From: Pseudomonadota bacterium
GTDB lineage: Bacteria > Verrucomicrobiota > Verrucomicrobiia > Limisphaerales > SXTU01
Assembly (NCBI GenBank): GCA_009924135.1
Contig: RFSE01000036.1
Coordinates: 1 to 39,519, forward strand
Direction of reading: 5' to 3'
Length of the DNA: 39,519 bases
Part shown: positions 27,754 through 35,003 of the stretch, in pieces
Position numbering within the stretch: position 1 is the first letter of the stretch
Layout: every line of letters starts with the position of its first letter
Position numbers and translations under genes: made by a program
Notes under the pieces: generated by a model
What the model was told of the DNA's origin: nothing
Seen by the model: only the letters and a program-made list of their open reading frames with translations
Databases searched by the model: none

Positions 27754-27910
27754 GGCAGGCATCTTGCCTGCCATAGCGGGCGGCATCTTGCCGCCCGGAT
27801 GAAAGCCACGAAAGGTTCTCAGGTTCGGAAAGTCCGGCGGTTTCTTCGCGCTCGCACGATCCCGTCCGCTGGGCGGGACGCCCGGCTCTACGGCAGGCGG
27901 GACGCCTGCC
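27754..27910. repeat. Cluster of four short palindromes downstream of gltD
   Basis: Four near-perfect hairpins lie between gltD and panB: 27754-27772 (GGCAGGCA-TCT-TGCCTGCC), 27778-27796 (GGGCGGCA-TCT-TGCCGCCC), 27871-27883 (GGGCGGGACGCCC) and 27892-27910 (GGCAGGCGGGACGCCTGCC). The first two and last two are related in pattern. They resemble the dispersed palindromic repeats seen in Verrucomicrobia and Planctomycetes. They may stop gltBD transcription, and no gene overlaps them. Confidence 0.7.
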
Positions 27911-27970
27911 GCCACCATGGACTATTGCTTTCGTCTTGTCGCTGCCTCCGGGTAACGGAATCCTCTGTCT

Positions 27971-28738
27971 GTGGACGCCTCCGCCAAAGTCACACCCGAT
28001 ACCATCCGCGCCCTGAAGGCGGCGGGACAGCGCATACCTGCCCTGACCGCCTACGACTATCCGATGACCCGCCTGCTTGACGAAGCGGGCATCCTGATCA
28101 TCCTCGTGGGCGATTCGCTCGGCATGGTCGTGCTGGGCTATCCGGACACCACGCACGTCACGCTGGCGGAGATGGAGCACCATGTCCGTTCGGCGGCACG
28201 GGCCAGACCCCGCGCACTGCTCATCGGCGACCTGCCGTATCGCAGCTATGATACCCCCGAACAGGCCGTCGCCAGTGCGCGACGCCTCGTTGCCGCCGGG
28301 GCGGAGGCGGTGAAAGCGGAAGGTGGCCGCGACATCCTTCCGCAGATCCATGCCATCCATGCAGCGGGAATCCCTTTCATGGGCCATCTCGGGATGCTGC
28401 CGCAGCACATCCTGGAGGAAGGTGGCAAGTACCGGATCAAGGGCAAGGACGATGCCGGGCGCACGAAGTTGCTGGACGATGCCACCGCTCTAGCGGAAGC
28501 GGGAGTGTTCGCGGTCGTCCTGGAACTCGTCACCCCGCCGGTGGCCAAGGAGATTACCGTGCGGTTTCCCTTTGCCACGATTGGCATCGGCTCCGGCCCC
28601 GAGTGCGACGGGCAAATTCTCGTGACGCCCGATTTGCTGGGAGCGTTCCCCTGGTTCACGCCGAAGTTTGTCCAGCCGAAGCTTCATGTGGGCGAGGACG
28701 TGCGGCGCGTCGTCCGTGAGTGGGCTGCCAATCTATGA
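27971..28738 (+). CDS. panB: 3-methyl-2-oxobutanoate hydroxymethyltransferase
   Basis: PanB makes ketopantoate from 2-oxoisovalerate and methylene-tetrahydrofolate, the first committed step to pantothenate and coenzyme A. The 255-residue protein is close to the E. coli length. It has the metal-binding VGDSLG motif (Asp48), Asp87, KAEGG (Lys115, Glu117), 'GHLGMLPQHILEEGG' (about 138-152) and LELV with Glu185 as the probable catalytic base. The start is GTG at 27971. moaC starts four bases after its stop, so they are probably cotranscribed, though the pathways are unrelated. Confidence 0.95.
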   Translation: MDASAKVTPDTIRALKAAGQRIPALTAYDYPMTRLLDEAGILIILVGDSLGMVVLGYPDTTHVTLAEMEHHVRSAARARPRALLIGDLPYRSYDTPEQAVASARRLVAAGAEAVKAEGGRDILPQIHAIHAAGIPFMGHLGMLPQHILEEGGKYRIKGKDDAGRTKLLDDATALAEAGVFAVVLELVTPPVAKEITVRFPFATIGIGSGPECDGQILVTPDLLGAFPWFTPKFVQPKLHVGEDVRRVVREWAANL

Positions 28739-28742
28739 CTTC

Positions 28743-29213
28743 ATGAAACGACTGTCCCACCTTACCCGCACCGGCGAAGCTCGCATGGTGGATGTATCCG
28801 CCAAGCCCGTCGTGTTGCGCGAGGCCATTGCCAGCGGGGAAATCCGCCTTCAAACCGGCACGCTCGACCTCATCGAGTCCAATGCCATCGCCAAGGGCAA
28901 CGTCCTGGCCACTGCGCGGCTCGCCGGGATCATGGCCGCCAAGAAAACGGGCGAACTCATCCCGCTCTGCCATCCGCTCCCCATCACGCACTGTGAAATC
29001 ACCTTCGAGATTCCCGAGAGCCGCGACCGCGTGATCATCACTGCGTCGGCCAAGATCGCCGCCCAGACTGGAGTGGAAATGGAAGCCCTCATCGCCGTCA
29101 CCGTGGCCGCCCTGACCATCTACGACATGTGCAAGGCCGTGGACAAGGTCATGGTCATCAGCGACGTGCGGCTGCTGAAGAAGACGAAAACCGCAGCATG
29201 GAGAGCTGGATAG
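28743..29213 (+). CDS. moaC: Cyclic pyranopterin monophosphate synthase accessory protein
   Basis: MoaC acts with MoaA in making cyclic pyranopterin monophosphate, the first intermediate of molybdenum cofactor synthesis. From ATG 28743 it has 156 residues, the usual length. Conserved stretches 'KTGELIPLCHPLPIT' and 'MEALIAVTVAALTIYDMCKA' (with the active-site Asp) are complete. A longer frame starting inside panB was rejected. Other moa genes are not in the window. The gene is convergent with the FAD-dependent oxidoreductase, 69 bases away, with no clear terminator between them. Confidence 0.96.
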   Translation: MKRLSHLTRTGEARMVDVSAKPVVLREAIASGEIRLQTGTLDLIESNAIAKGNVLATARLAGIMAAKKTGELIPLCHPLPITHCEITFEIPESRDRVIITASAKIAAQTGVEMEALIAVTVAALTIYDMCKAVDKVMVISDVRLLKKTKTAAWRAG

Positions 29214-29282
29214 TTTCAGCCGTCTGCGAAACGGCAACCGGAGCAGGTCGGACTAGCTCGGAAGGCTGTTTCTTGCCGGTGC

Positions 29283-31139
29283 CTATTCGGTGGCCTGGAC
29301 AAAGTTGCGGATGACCGTGCGAACGTTGCCTCCCGCGCATTTGTGGCCTGTAGTCGCGCGTTCCTGCCAGTAGGTGGAGGATCGAAAAATCTTGTGTGCG
29401 ATGAGGACCTGGAAGCTGCTGGTGGCGGCGGTGGCGGGCTCAAAGTGGCGGGCCATGTTGAGGAGCATCGCTGCGACCCGCTCACCGTCGCATTGCTGAC
29501 CCGTTACGGCATTGGCCAGCCAGTAGTCGGGCGCGTCCACGATTTTCCTGTCCACGAGCAGTTTTAGGTCGGAGGCGAACTGGTCAACCGGGGCCGGCGG
29601 TGATGGTTTCAAGGTCGCGGGGAGCGTGGTATCGAGTACGGCACCCTCCTTTCGCAACAAAGCCCGCAGCGCCTTCACGTCCACCTGTTGCACGGTCGTC
29701 TGGCCAGCGATGGCGAGATGCGCCGCATCGCCCGCCGCGTGGCCAAGCATCATGTAGGTGGGTTCCATGCGCAGCGAACAATACGCGACGTGGGTGGCCG
29801 AGCAGCACACGGGCACCAGCAGGTTGCCGGGCTCGCGCGGCGTGAGGCAGGCATAGGGAATGTCGTAGGGCTCTACTGAAATGTGCGGCGTGCGGTCGAT
29901 CACGGACTTGCCCTTGAGCGGGAGGATTTGCACCACATGGCAGTCCACGCCGTAACTTCCCGCGCAGACGCCGTCGGGTTTGTTGCGGTTTTGGGTGAGA
30001 TCGCTCTCTCGCAGCACGTAGCTGCCCACCATCCGGCGGGCCTCGCGGACATAAAGCTGAAAGGGAAAGTGTCCGTTGTCCGTGAACTCGTCATTGGGCA
30101 GCCCCCACTGCTGCGCGCTGTCATGCAAAACCCCAGGAAGCTCCGGATCATTCTGCAAGTAATAGAGCAGGCTGAGGAAATAGTCCCGATGCCGTGCTTC
30201 GATTTGCGCGCGGGTTGTCCAGTCGGCCTCGGGATATCCGGCACTTCCGCCGATCAGGTCACACCAGTTGGCGTCGTGCTTGCCGTTTGCGCCTGGCTTG
30301 CTGATGAAAAGGTCGGCAAACGTCTTGATCTTTCCGCTCGCGATGCGCGGACCGAATTTCTTCCGCCACGGTTCCGGGTCGTAGTTTCCGGGCTTGGGAA
30401 AAAGCACACGGTTTTCTGGAAGCCCGGTGATGGAGACGCGGTAGTTGTAGGCCATGACGCCCTTGTCCGCCTTGCCTTCGTCAGGCCCCACGCTGATGCC
30501 GGCCAGCGGTTCGTCGTATTCCTGCCGTGCCTCGCGGCCGACGCGGTACGGGACCCGCGCGCCCGCCATCAAGTCGCCTTCGTAACTGGCATCGATGAAC
30601 ACCTTGCCGGTGAACGTGCACGGAGATTGGTCTGCCAGATCGCTCACGACGAGGGCCGTGATGCGGCCTCCTTCGAACGTCACAGAGTGATACCGATGGC
30701 GTCTCCACAAGGTGATGCGCGGCTGCTCCTTGAGCAGCCGGTCGAAGGTAAGCTCCGCGACATGCGGTTCAAATTTGCGCCCGTTCTTGCAAGCTGCGAG
30801 CTGCGGTGAGTCCGGCCCGTACTTGCCCGCGTAATACTGCACCGCGCGGGTGAGAAACTCTTGCGCCAGCCCGCCCACGGTCTTGCGGTCGCCGATGTCG
30901 GTGTTGACGAGTCCGCCGCTGATCATGCCTCCGACATGATTGTTGATATCAATGAGGGCGACGGTGTGGCCCTGCCGCGCGGCGGCCACAGCGGCCATCA
31001 CTCCCGCCGGCGTGCCGCCGTAAACAATCACCTCACGCTGGACCGGGGCATTGCCAGCCGGTGCCTGGGCCTGGCCTGCGAGTGGCCAGGCAAGCCAGAC
31101 GAGGGCCAGGTTTTTTGCCAGGAGGGAGAGCAGTTGCAA
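29283..31139 (-). CDS. Secreted FAD-dependent oxidoreductase (FAD_oxidored family)
   Basis: The 618-residue protein belongs to the exported FAD-dependent oxidoreductases abundant in Verrucomicrobia and Planctomycetes (Pfam FAD_oxidored). After a signal peptide (MQLLSLLAKNLALVWLAWPL, to about 26) it has the FAD-binding motif VIVYGGTPAGVMAAVAAARQ (about 38-57) and the 'NHVGGMISGGLVNTDIG' segment. The 'FIDASYEGDLMAGA' segment follows in the middle, and 'EPTYMMLGHAAGDAAHLA' near residue 480. A C-terminal extension of about 120 residues is specific to this group. Substrate is unknown; relatives are often found with carbohydrate-related genes. The start is TTG at 31139, chosen because the signal peptide begins there and an in-frame stop lies nine codons upstream; no better start is in between. 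Confidence 0.88.
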   Translation of the reverse strand: MQLLSLLAKNLALVWLAWPLAGQAQAPAGNAPVQREVIVYGGTPAGVMAAVAAARQGHTVALIDINNHVGGMISGGLVNTDIGDRKTVGGLAQEFLTRAVQYYAGKYGPDSPQLAACKNGRKFEPHVAELTFDRLLKEQPRITLWRRHRYHSVTFEGGRITALVVSDLADQSPCTFTGKVFIDASYEGDLMAGARVPYRVGREARQEYDEPLAGISVGPDEGKADKGVMAYNYRVSITGLPENRVLFPKPGNYDPEPWRKKFGPRIASGKIKTFADLFISKPGANGKHDANWCDLIGGSAGYPEADWTTRAQIEARHRDYFLSLLYYLQNDPELPGVLHDSAQQWGLPNDEFTDNGHFPFQLYVREARRMVGSYVLRESDLTQNRNKPDGVCAGSYGVDCHVVQILPLKGKSVIDRTPHISVEPYDIPYACLTPREPGNLLVPVCCSATHVAYCSLRMEPTYMMLGHAAGDAAHLAIAGQTTVQQVDVKALRALLRKEGAVLDTTLPATLKPSPPAPVDQFASDLKLLVDRKIVDAPDYWLANAVTGQQCDGERVAAMLLNMARHFEPATAATSSFQVLIAHKIFRSSTYWQERATTGHKCAGGNVRTVIRNFVQATE

Positions 31140-31432
31140 GCGGGGTGAGTGGTAGCAAGTCAGTTAGGTGGTCACAAGCCGCCAGTCAGATCACGACCAG
31201 AATGAGCTGGCGGCCCACATCACTGCGGATGTCATCGCTTTGACCAGCCGCACCACGTACAAGACTTTGGCCAAGCAGATGCTCACCAGCAAAGTGCGGC
31301 TCGTCAGGGAGACAAATGGGAAAAATAGTGGGTTAACTTTAATTGGAAGGGGCACCCCATGGCATAGTAATCACCAGCGACTAATTACTTCTGGCTTTGT
31401 CCAACGCCCGGTTCCCGGCACACTCGCCGCCA
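31140..31432. other. Divergent intergenic region
   Basis: About 290 bases separate the FAD-dependent oxidoreductase (minus) and the CNNM trio (plus). The stretch 31315-31400 is AT-rich and holds a weak possible promoter for the trio: TTGGAA at 31343-31348 and AGTAAT at 31366-31371, 17 bases apart, with a small GGGG-C-ACCCC palindrome between. A GTG-started frame from 31168 overlaps the CNNM gene in another frame and is not supported. Confidence 0.35.
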
Positions 31433-32692
31433 ATGTCACTGGCACCGTTTATTGCCTGGCTGGGTGTGCTCGGCTTTGCGGCGGCGAGTTTTTTCTTCGC
31501 GCTGGCGGAGACGGCGTTGTTTTCCCTGGGCAAGTGGCGGGCGCGGCAGTTGGCGGAGCGTTCGCCCGGGCTGGGTGGTTCGGTCGCGGCTTTGCTGAAT
31601 GAACCGCAGGATTTGCTGGCGACCATCGTCCTTGGCAACACGCTGGCCAACTCGGCCTTGGTGGCCATCGCCCTCTGGATGAGCCTGGACGTGAAGGGGG
31701 CACATCTGGGACTGACGTTGGTGGGGGCGTTTCTCCTGATCCTGCTGGGGTGCGAGGTGGTGCCCAAGACGCTGGCGGTGCGGATGCCGGAGGCGTGGGC
31801 ATTGCGCGTCGCGCAGCCGATGATTTTCCTCGTGCGGGTCAGCCGGCCGTTGCGGCAGGTGGCGCAGCGGGCCAACGAGGCATTGCTGCGGCTGCTCATC
31901 CCCAAGTCCATCCAGCCACAGACCACCCTTACGGATGCGGATTACAAGGAATTGATCGAGCTGGCCTTTCAGCAGGGCACCCTGGCGGCATCTGAAAAAG
32001 AGATCATCCTGCAGATCATTCAGTTGGACCATCGCACGGCCAAGGATGTCATGCGGCCCCGCGCGCGCATGGCCTGCCTGCCGGACGATCTGCCCGTCGA
32101 GGAAATGATTGCCGCCGCCCGCCGGTTTGGGCATGAGCGGCTGCCGCTGTATGACGAGTCGCCTGATACCATTGTGGGCATATTGAACTGCCGGACGCTG
32201 TTGCTCGACCCGAACTGCGGACTGGAGGACGTGATCGAGTTTCCCTCCTTTGTCCCGGAAAGCATGAACCTGCTCCAACTGCTCGGGGCCTTGCAGCGGC
32301 AGAAGCGCGGGCTGGCGATCGTGCTGGATGAGTTCGGGTCCGCCGCCGGTCTGGTGACCATGGAGGACATTATCGAAGCCATCGTGGGCCAGATCCGCAG
32401 CGAGGGTGAAGCGCCCGGATTTGTCATGGAACAGGTCGCGCTGGACCGTTGGCGCGTCAACGGAACCATGCGCGTGGAGGACTTTCGGCGCGAGTATCCC
32501 GCTCTGGGTGAACTGCCCGGAGTGGACACGATGGGCGGGCTCCTGGTCGCGCTCAAGGAGGTGGTGCCGCAAACAGGCGAGTCCGCCGTCTTTGGCGGCG
32601 TCAAGTTGACGGCGCTGGCGGCGGATGAACGACGCGTGCGCGAAGTCATGGTTGAACGGATCACCGGCAAGGGCAGGGGAGGGGTGTCATGA
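31433..32692 (+). CDS. CNNM/CBS-domain membrane protein 1 (CorC/HlyC type)
   Basis: CNNM/CorC proteins are membrane proteins linked to Mg2+/Co2+ efflux; older annotations call them hemolysin-like. The 419-residue protein has the DUF21/CNNM transmembrane domain (about 1-180, with 'ATIVLGNTLANSALVA' and the 'VVPKTLAVRMP' helix entry), a CBS pair (about 200-330, with 'VLDEFGSAAGLVTMEDIIEA'), and a C-terminal CorC_HlyC domain ('WRVNGTMRVEDFRREYP'). The start is ATG 31433; a longer TTG start is unlikely. It is the first of three coupled paralogues, overlapping the next gene by four bases (ATGA). Confidence 0.92.
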   Translation: MSLAPFIAWLGVLGFAAASFFFALAETALFSLGKWRARQLAERSPGLGGSVAALLNEPQDLLATIVLGNTLANSALVAIALWMSLDVKGAHLGLTLVGAFLLILLGCEVVPKTLAVRMPEAWALRVAQPMIFLVRVSRPLRQVAQRANEALLRLLIPKSIQPQTTLTDADYKELIELAFQQGTLAASEKEIILQIIQLDHRTAKDVMRPRARMACLPDDLPVEEMIAAARRFGHERLPLYDESPDTIVGILNCRTLLLDPNCGLEDVIEFPSFVPESMNLLQLLGALQRQKRGLAIVLDEFGSAAGLVTMEDIIEAIVGQIRSEGEAPGFVMEQVALDRWRVNGTMRVEDFRREYPALGELPGVDTMGGLLVALKEVVPQTGESAVFGGVKLTALAADERRVREVMVERITGKGRGGVS

Positions 32693-33675
32693 TGTGGCTG
32701 CCCTTCATTCTCGTGCTGGGGCTCTGCATTCTGGCCTCCTTCATCCTCTCGGGCATGGAGGCAGGCGTGCTGGCCCTGAACCGGTTGCGCATCCGCAATC
32801 TGATGCGCAAGGGTGGCACCCGGGCGCGGTTGTTGCACGGCTGGCTGGAGCAGCCGGAGAATTTTCTGTGGACCATTCTCGTCGGCAACACGCTGGCAAA
32901 CTTCCTCGGCGGCGGGCTGGTGATCATCGTGCTGCACCGGCAGTACAAGGATTCGCCCGGCTGGTTTTCCTTCTGGGCGCTGGTGATGGCATTGATGTTT
33001 TACGTCTGGTGCGAGCTGCTGCCCAAGATGCTGTTCACGCGCTTCCCGAACCGGCTGACGCTGATTGTCGCCCCGCTGTTCCGGCTGATCCACTTCACGC
33101 TGCGTCCCCTGGTCAGTGTCACCACCCTGCTGAGCGACGGGCTGCTGCGGTGGACGGGCGGGCGGATCTTCACCGGGCATTTGTTTGCCAACCGCGACGA
33201 ACTCCGGCGGCTGATGCACGAGTCGGCCCAGGGGATGTCCAGCGAGGAACGCGTCATGATCAACCGCGTGCTGGACCTGCAAAACCTCACGGTGCGCTCG
33301 GTGGCCGTGCCGTGGGAGAAGGTCGTGACCGTGGATGTGGCGACGCCGATGAAGAACGTCATGGAGCTCTTCCGGCGGCGGCAGTTCACGCGGATGCCCG
33401 TGTGTGAAATGCGTACCGGGCGGCCGCGGGTTGCCGGGGTTTTAAGCCTGCGCCGCCTGCTGTTTCAGAGTGAAGTGGATGAGCGAAAGCTGGCCGCTGA
33501 CTACCTTCAACCGGCGTTGTATCTGGATGAGGAACTGCGGCTGGAGGACGCGCTCCGGGCGATGCAACGCAGTGGGCAGCGGCTGGGCATCGTGCTGGCG
33601 CGTGACAAGCGTGAGCTGGGGGTTGTCAGCCTGGAGGACATTGTCAAAGCGATCTTCGGGGAGGTGAACCTGTGA
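32689..33675 (+). CDS. CNNM/CBS-domain membrane protein 2 (no CorC_HlyC domain)
   Basis: This second paralogue has 328 residues. It keeps the CNNM membrane domain (about 1-155; 'TILVGNTLANFLGGG' and 'ELLPKMLFTRFP') and the CBS pair (about 180-325; 'LGIVLARDKRELGVVSLEDI'). It lacks the C-terminal CorC_HlyC domain that follows CBS in its neighbours; the protein ends right after the CBS motif. A purine-rich GGGGAGGGG lies just before the start. It overlaps genes 1 and 3 by four bases each (ATGA, GTGA). The shorter form may pair with the full-length copies to make hetero-oligomers. That is inference. Confidence 0.9.
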   Translation: MMWLPFILVLGLCILASFILSGMEAGVLALNRLRIRNLMRKGGTRARLLHGWLEQPENFLWTILVGNTLANFLGGGLVIIVLHRQYKDSPGWFSFWALVMALMFYVWCELLPKMLFTRFPNRLTLIVAPLFRLIHFTLRPLVSVTTLLSDGLLRWTGGRIFTGHLFANRDELRRLMHESAQGMSSEERVMINRVLDLQNLTVRSVAVPWEKVVTVDVATPMKNVMELFRRRQFTRMPVCEMRTGRPRVAGVLSLRRLLFQSEVDERKLAADYLQPALYLDEELRLEDALRAMQRSGQRLGIVLARDKRELGVVSLEDIVKAIFGEVNL

Positions 33676-35000
33676 ACAGCACGGAGTTCATGTTCCTGCT
33701 GCTCAAGGTGCTGGCGGTGTTGCTGCTGGTGGGCTTGAACGGCTTTTTCGTCGCGGCGGAGTTTGCGCTGGTGAAGGTGCGTCACACGCAGCTGCAGCCG
33801 CTTATCGCGCAGGGCAATCGCCGGGCCGGCATGGCGCTACATGTCCTTCAGAACCTGGATGCGTATCTCAGCGCCGCGCAGCTCGGCATCACGCTCGCCA
33901 GCCTTGCGCTGGGCTGGATTGGCGAGCCGATCTTCGAAGCGGTGCTCAAGCCCGTCTTCGGCTGGCTGAACTGGACCGGCGAGGAGTGGCATCATGTCCG
34001 TGCCACGCTTGCGTTCGCGGTTGGTTTCTCGGTCATCACCTTCCTGCACATCGTGGCTGGCGAGCAGGCGCCGAAGTCGCTGGCCATCAAACGCCCGTTG
34101 GAGGGGGCGCTCTGGGTGGCTTATCCGCTGCGTTGGTTTTACCTCTTTGCGTTTCCCTTCATCTGGCTGCTCAACCATAGCGCCCTATGGCTGCTGCGGC
34201 AGCTTGGGATGCAGGCGGGAGCCGCGCATGATGGTACGCACTCGGAGGAGGAACTGCGCCTGATGATCGATGCCACGCAGCGACAAGCGGGCGGTTCGAA
34301 ACTGGGGCGCGAAATCGTCCTCAATGCCCTCGACCTGCGGCACCGCGTTGTGCGTGAAGTAATGCGACCCCGTGCCGAAATCACGATCCTGGACACCCAG
34401 GAAAGCATCGCCCGGTGCCTGGAGGTTGCGGAGAAGACGCGTTATTCGCGCTTCCCGCTTTGTGAAGCGGGTGACGTGGACCGGATGCTGGGGGTGGTTC
34501 ACATCAAGGATCTTTATGCCCAACGGCTCAAGGCCCGCAGTGGCGCGGATCTGGCGGCAACGGTCCGGAAGCTGATCTACGTGCCGCCGACGGCCCGGCT
34601 CGATGGGTTGTTGCAACGCCTGCTCGACCGCAAATTGCACATGGCCATGGTGGTGGACGAATACGGCGGAACCATCGGCCTGATTACGCTCGAAAACATC
34701 GTGGAAGAAGTGGTCGGCCAGATTCAGGATGAATTTGATCAGGAGAAGCCCCTGTTGAAAAAAACCGGTGAGCAGGTCTGGGAAGTGGACGGGGCGTTGC
34801 CGCTCCATGAGCTGGAAGAACTGGTGGGCGAAGCGTTGGCCGAGGAGGAAATCACCACCACGAGCGGTTTTGTGACGCGGCGGCGGGGCGGTTTTCCGAA
34901 GCCAGGTGACGAGGTGGAGTTGACGGCGTTCACGCTCCGGGTGGAAGCCATGGAGGGCATGCGGGTGGCGCGACTCCGGCTTGAGCGGCGGCCTGCCTGA
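33672..35000 (+). CDS. CNNM/CBS-domain membrane protein 3 (CorC/HlyC type)
   Basis: The 442-residue third paralogue starts with GTG at 33672, overlapping the previous stop (GTGA). It contains the CNNM membrane domain (about 1-190, with 'LGLNGFFVAAEFALVKVR'-like start and 'GEQAPKSLAIKRP'), the CBS pair (about 210-340, including 'VVDEYGGTIGLITLENIVEE') and the CorC_HlyC domain (about 355-440). It looks like the most canonical member. Its stop lies three bases from the stop of the convergent kinase gene, with no terminator visible. Physiological ion is not readable from sequence. Confidence 0.93.
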   Translation: MNSTEFMFLLLKVLAVLLLVGLNGFFVAAEFALVKVRHTQLQPLIAQGNRRAGMALHVLQNLDAYLSAAQLGITLASLALGWIGEPIFEAVLKPVFGWLNWTGEEWHHVRATLAFAVGFSVITFLHIVAGEQAPKSLAIKRPLEGALWVAYPLRWFYLFAFPFIWLLNHSALWLLRQLGMQAGAAHDGTHSEEELRLMIDATQRQAGGSKLGREIVLNALDLRHRVVREVMRPRAEITILDTQESIARCLEVAEKTRYSRFPLCEAGDVDRMLGVVHIKDLYAQRLKARSGADLAATVRKLIYVPPTARLDGLLQRLLDRKLHMAMVVDEYGGTIGLITLENIVEEVVGQIQDEFDQEKPLLKKTGEQVWEVDGALPLHELEELVGEALAEEEITTTSGFVTRRRGGFPKPGDEVELTAFTLRVEAMEGMRVARLRLERRPA

Positions 35001-35003
35001 GGG

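Noticed and set aside
31168..31602. 144-codon plus-strand frame upstream of the CNNM trio
   Set aside because: It starts with GTG, has no family features and overlaps the first CNNM gene by 170 bases in another frame.
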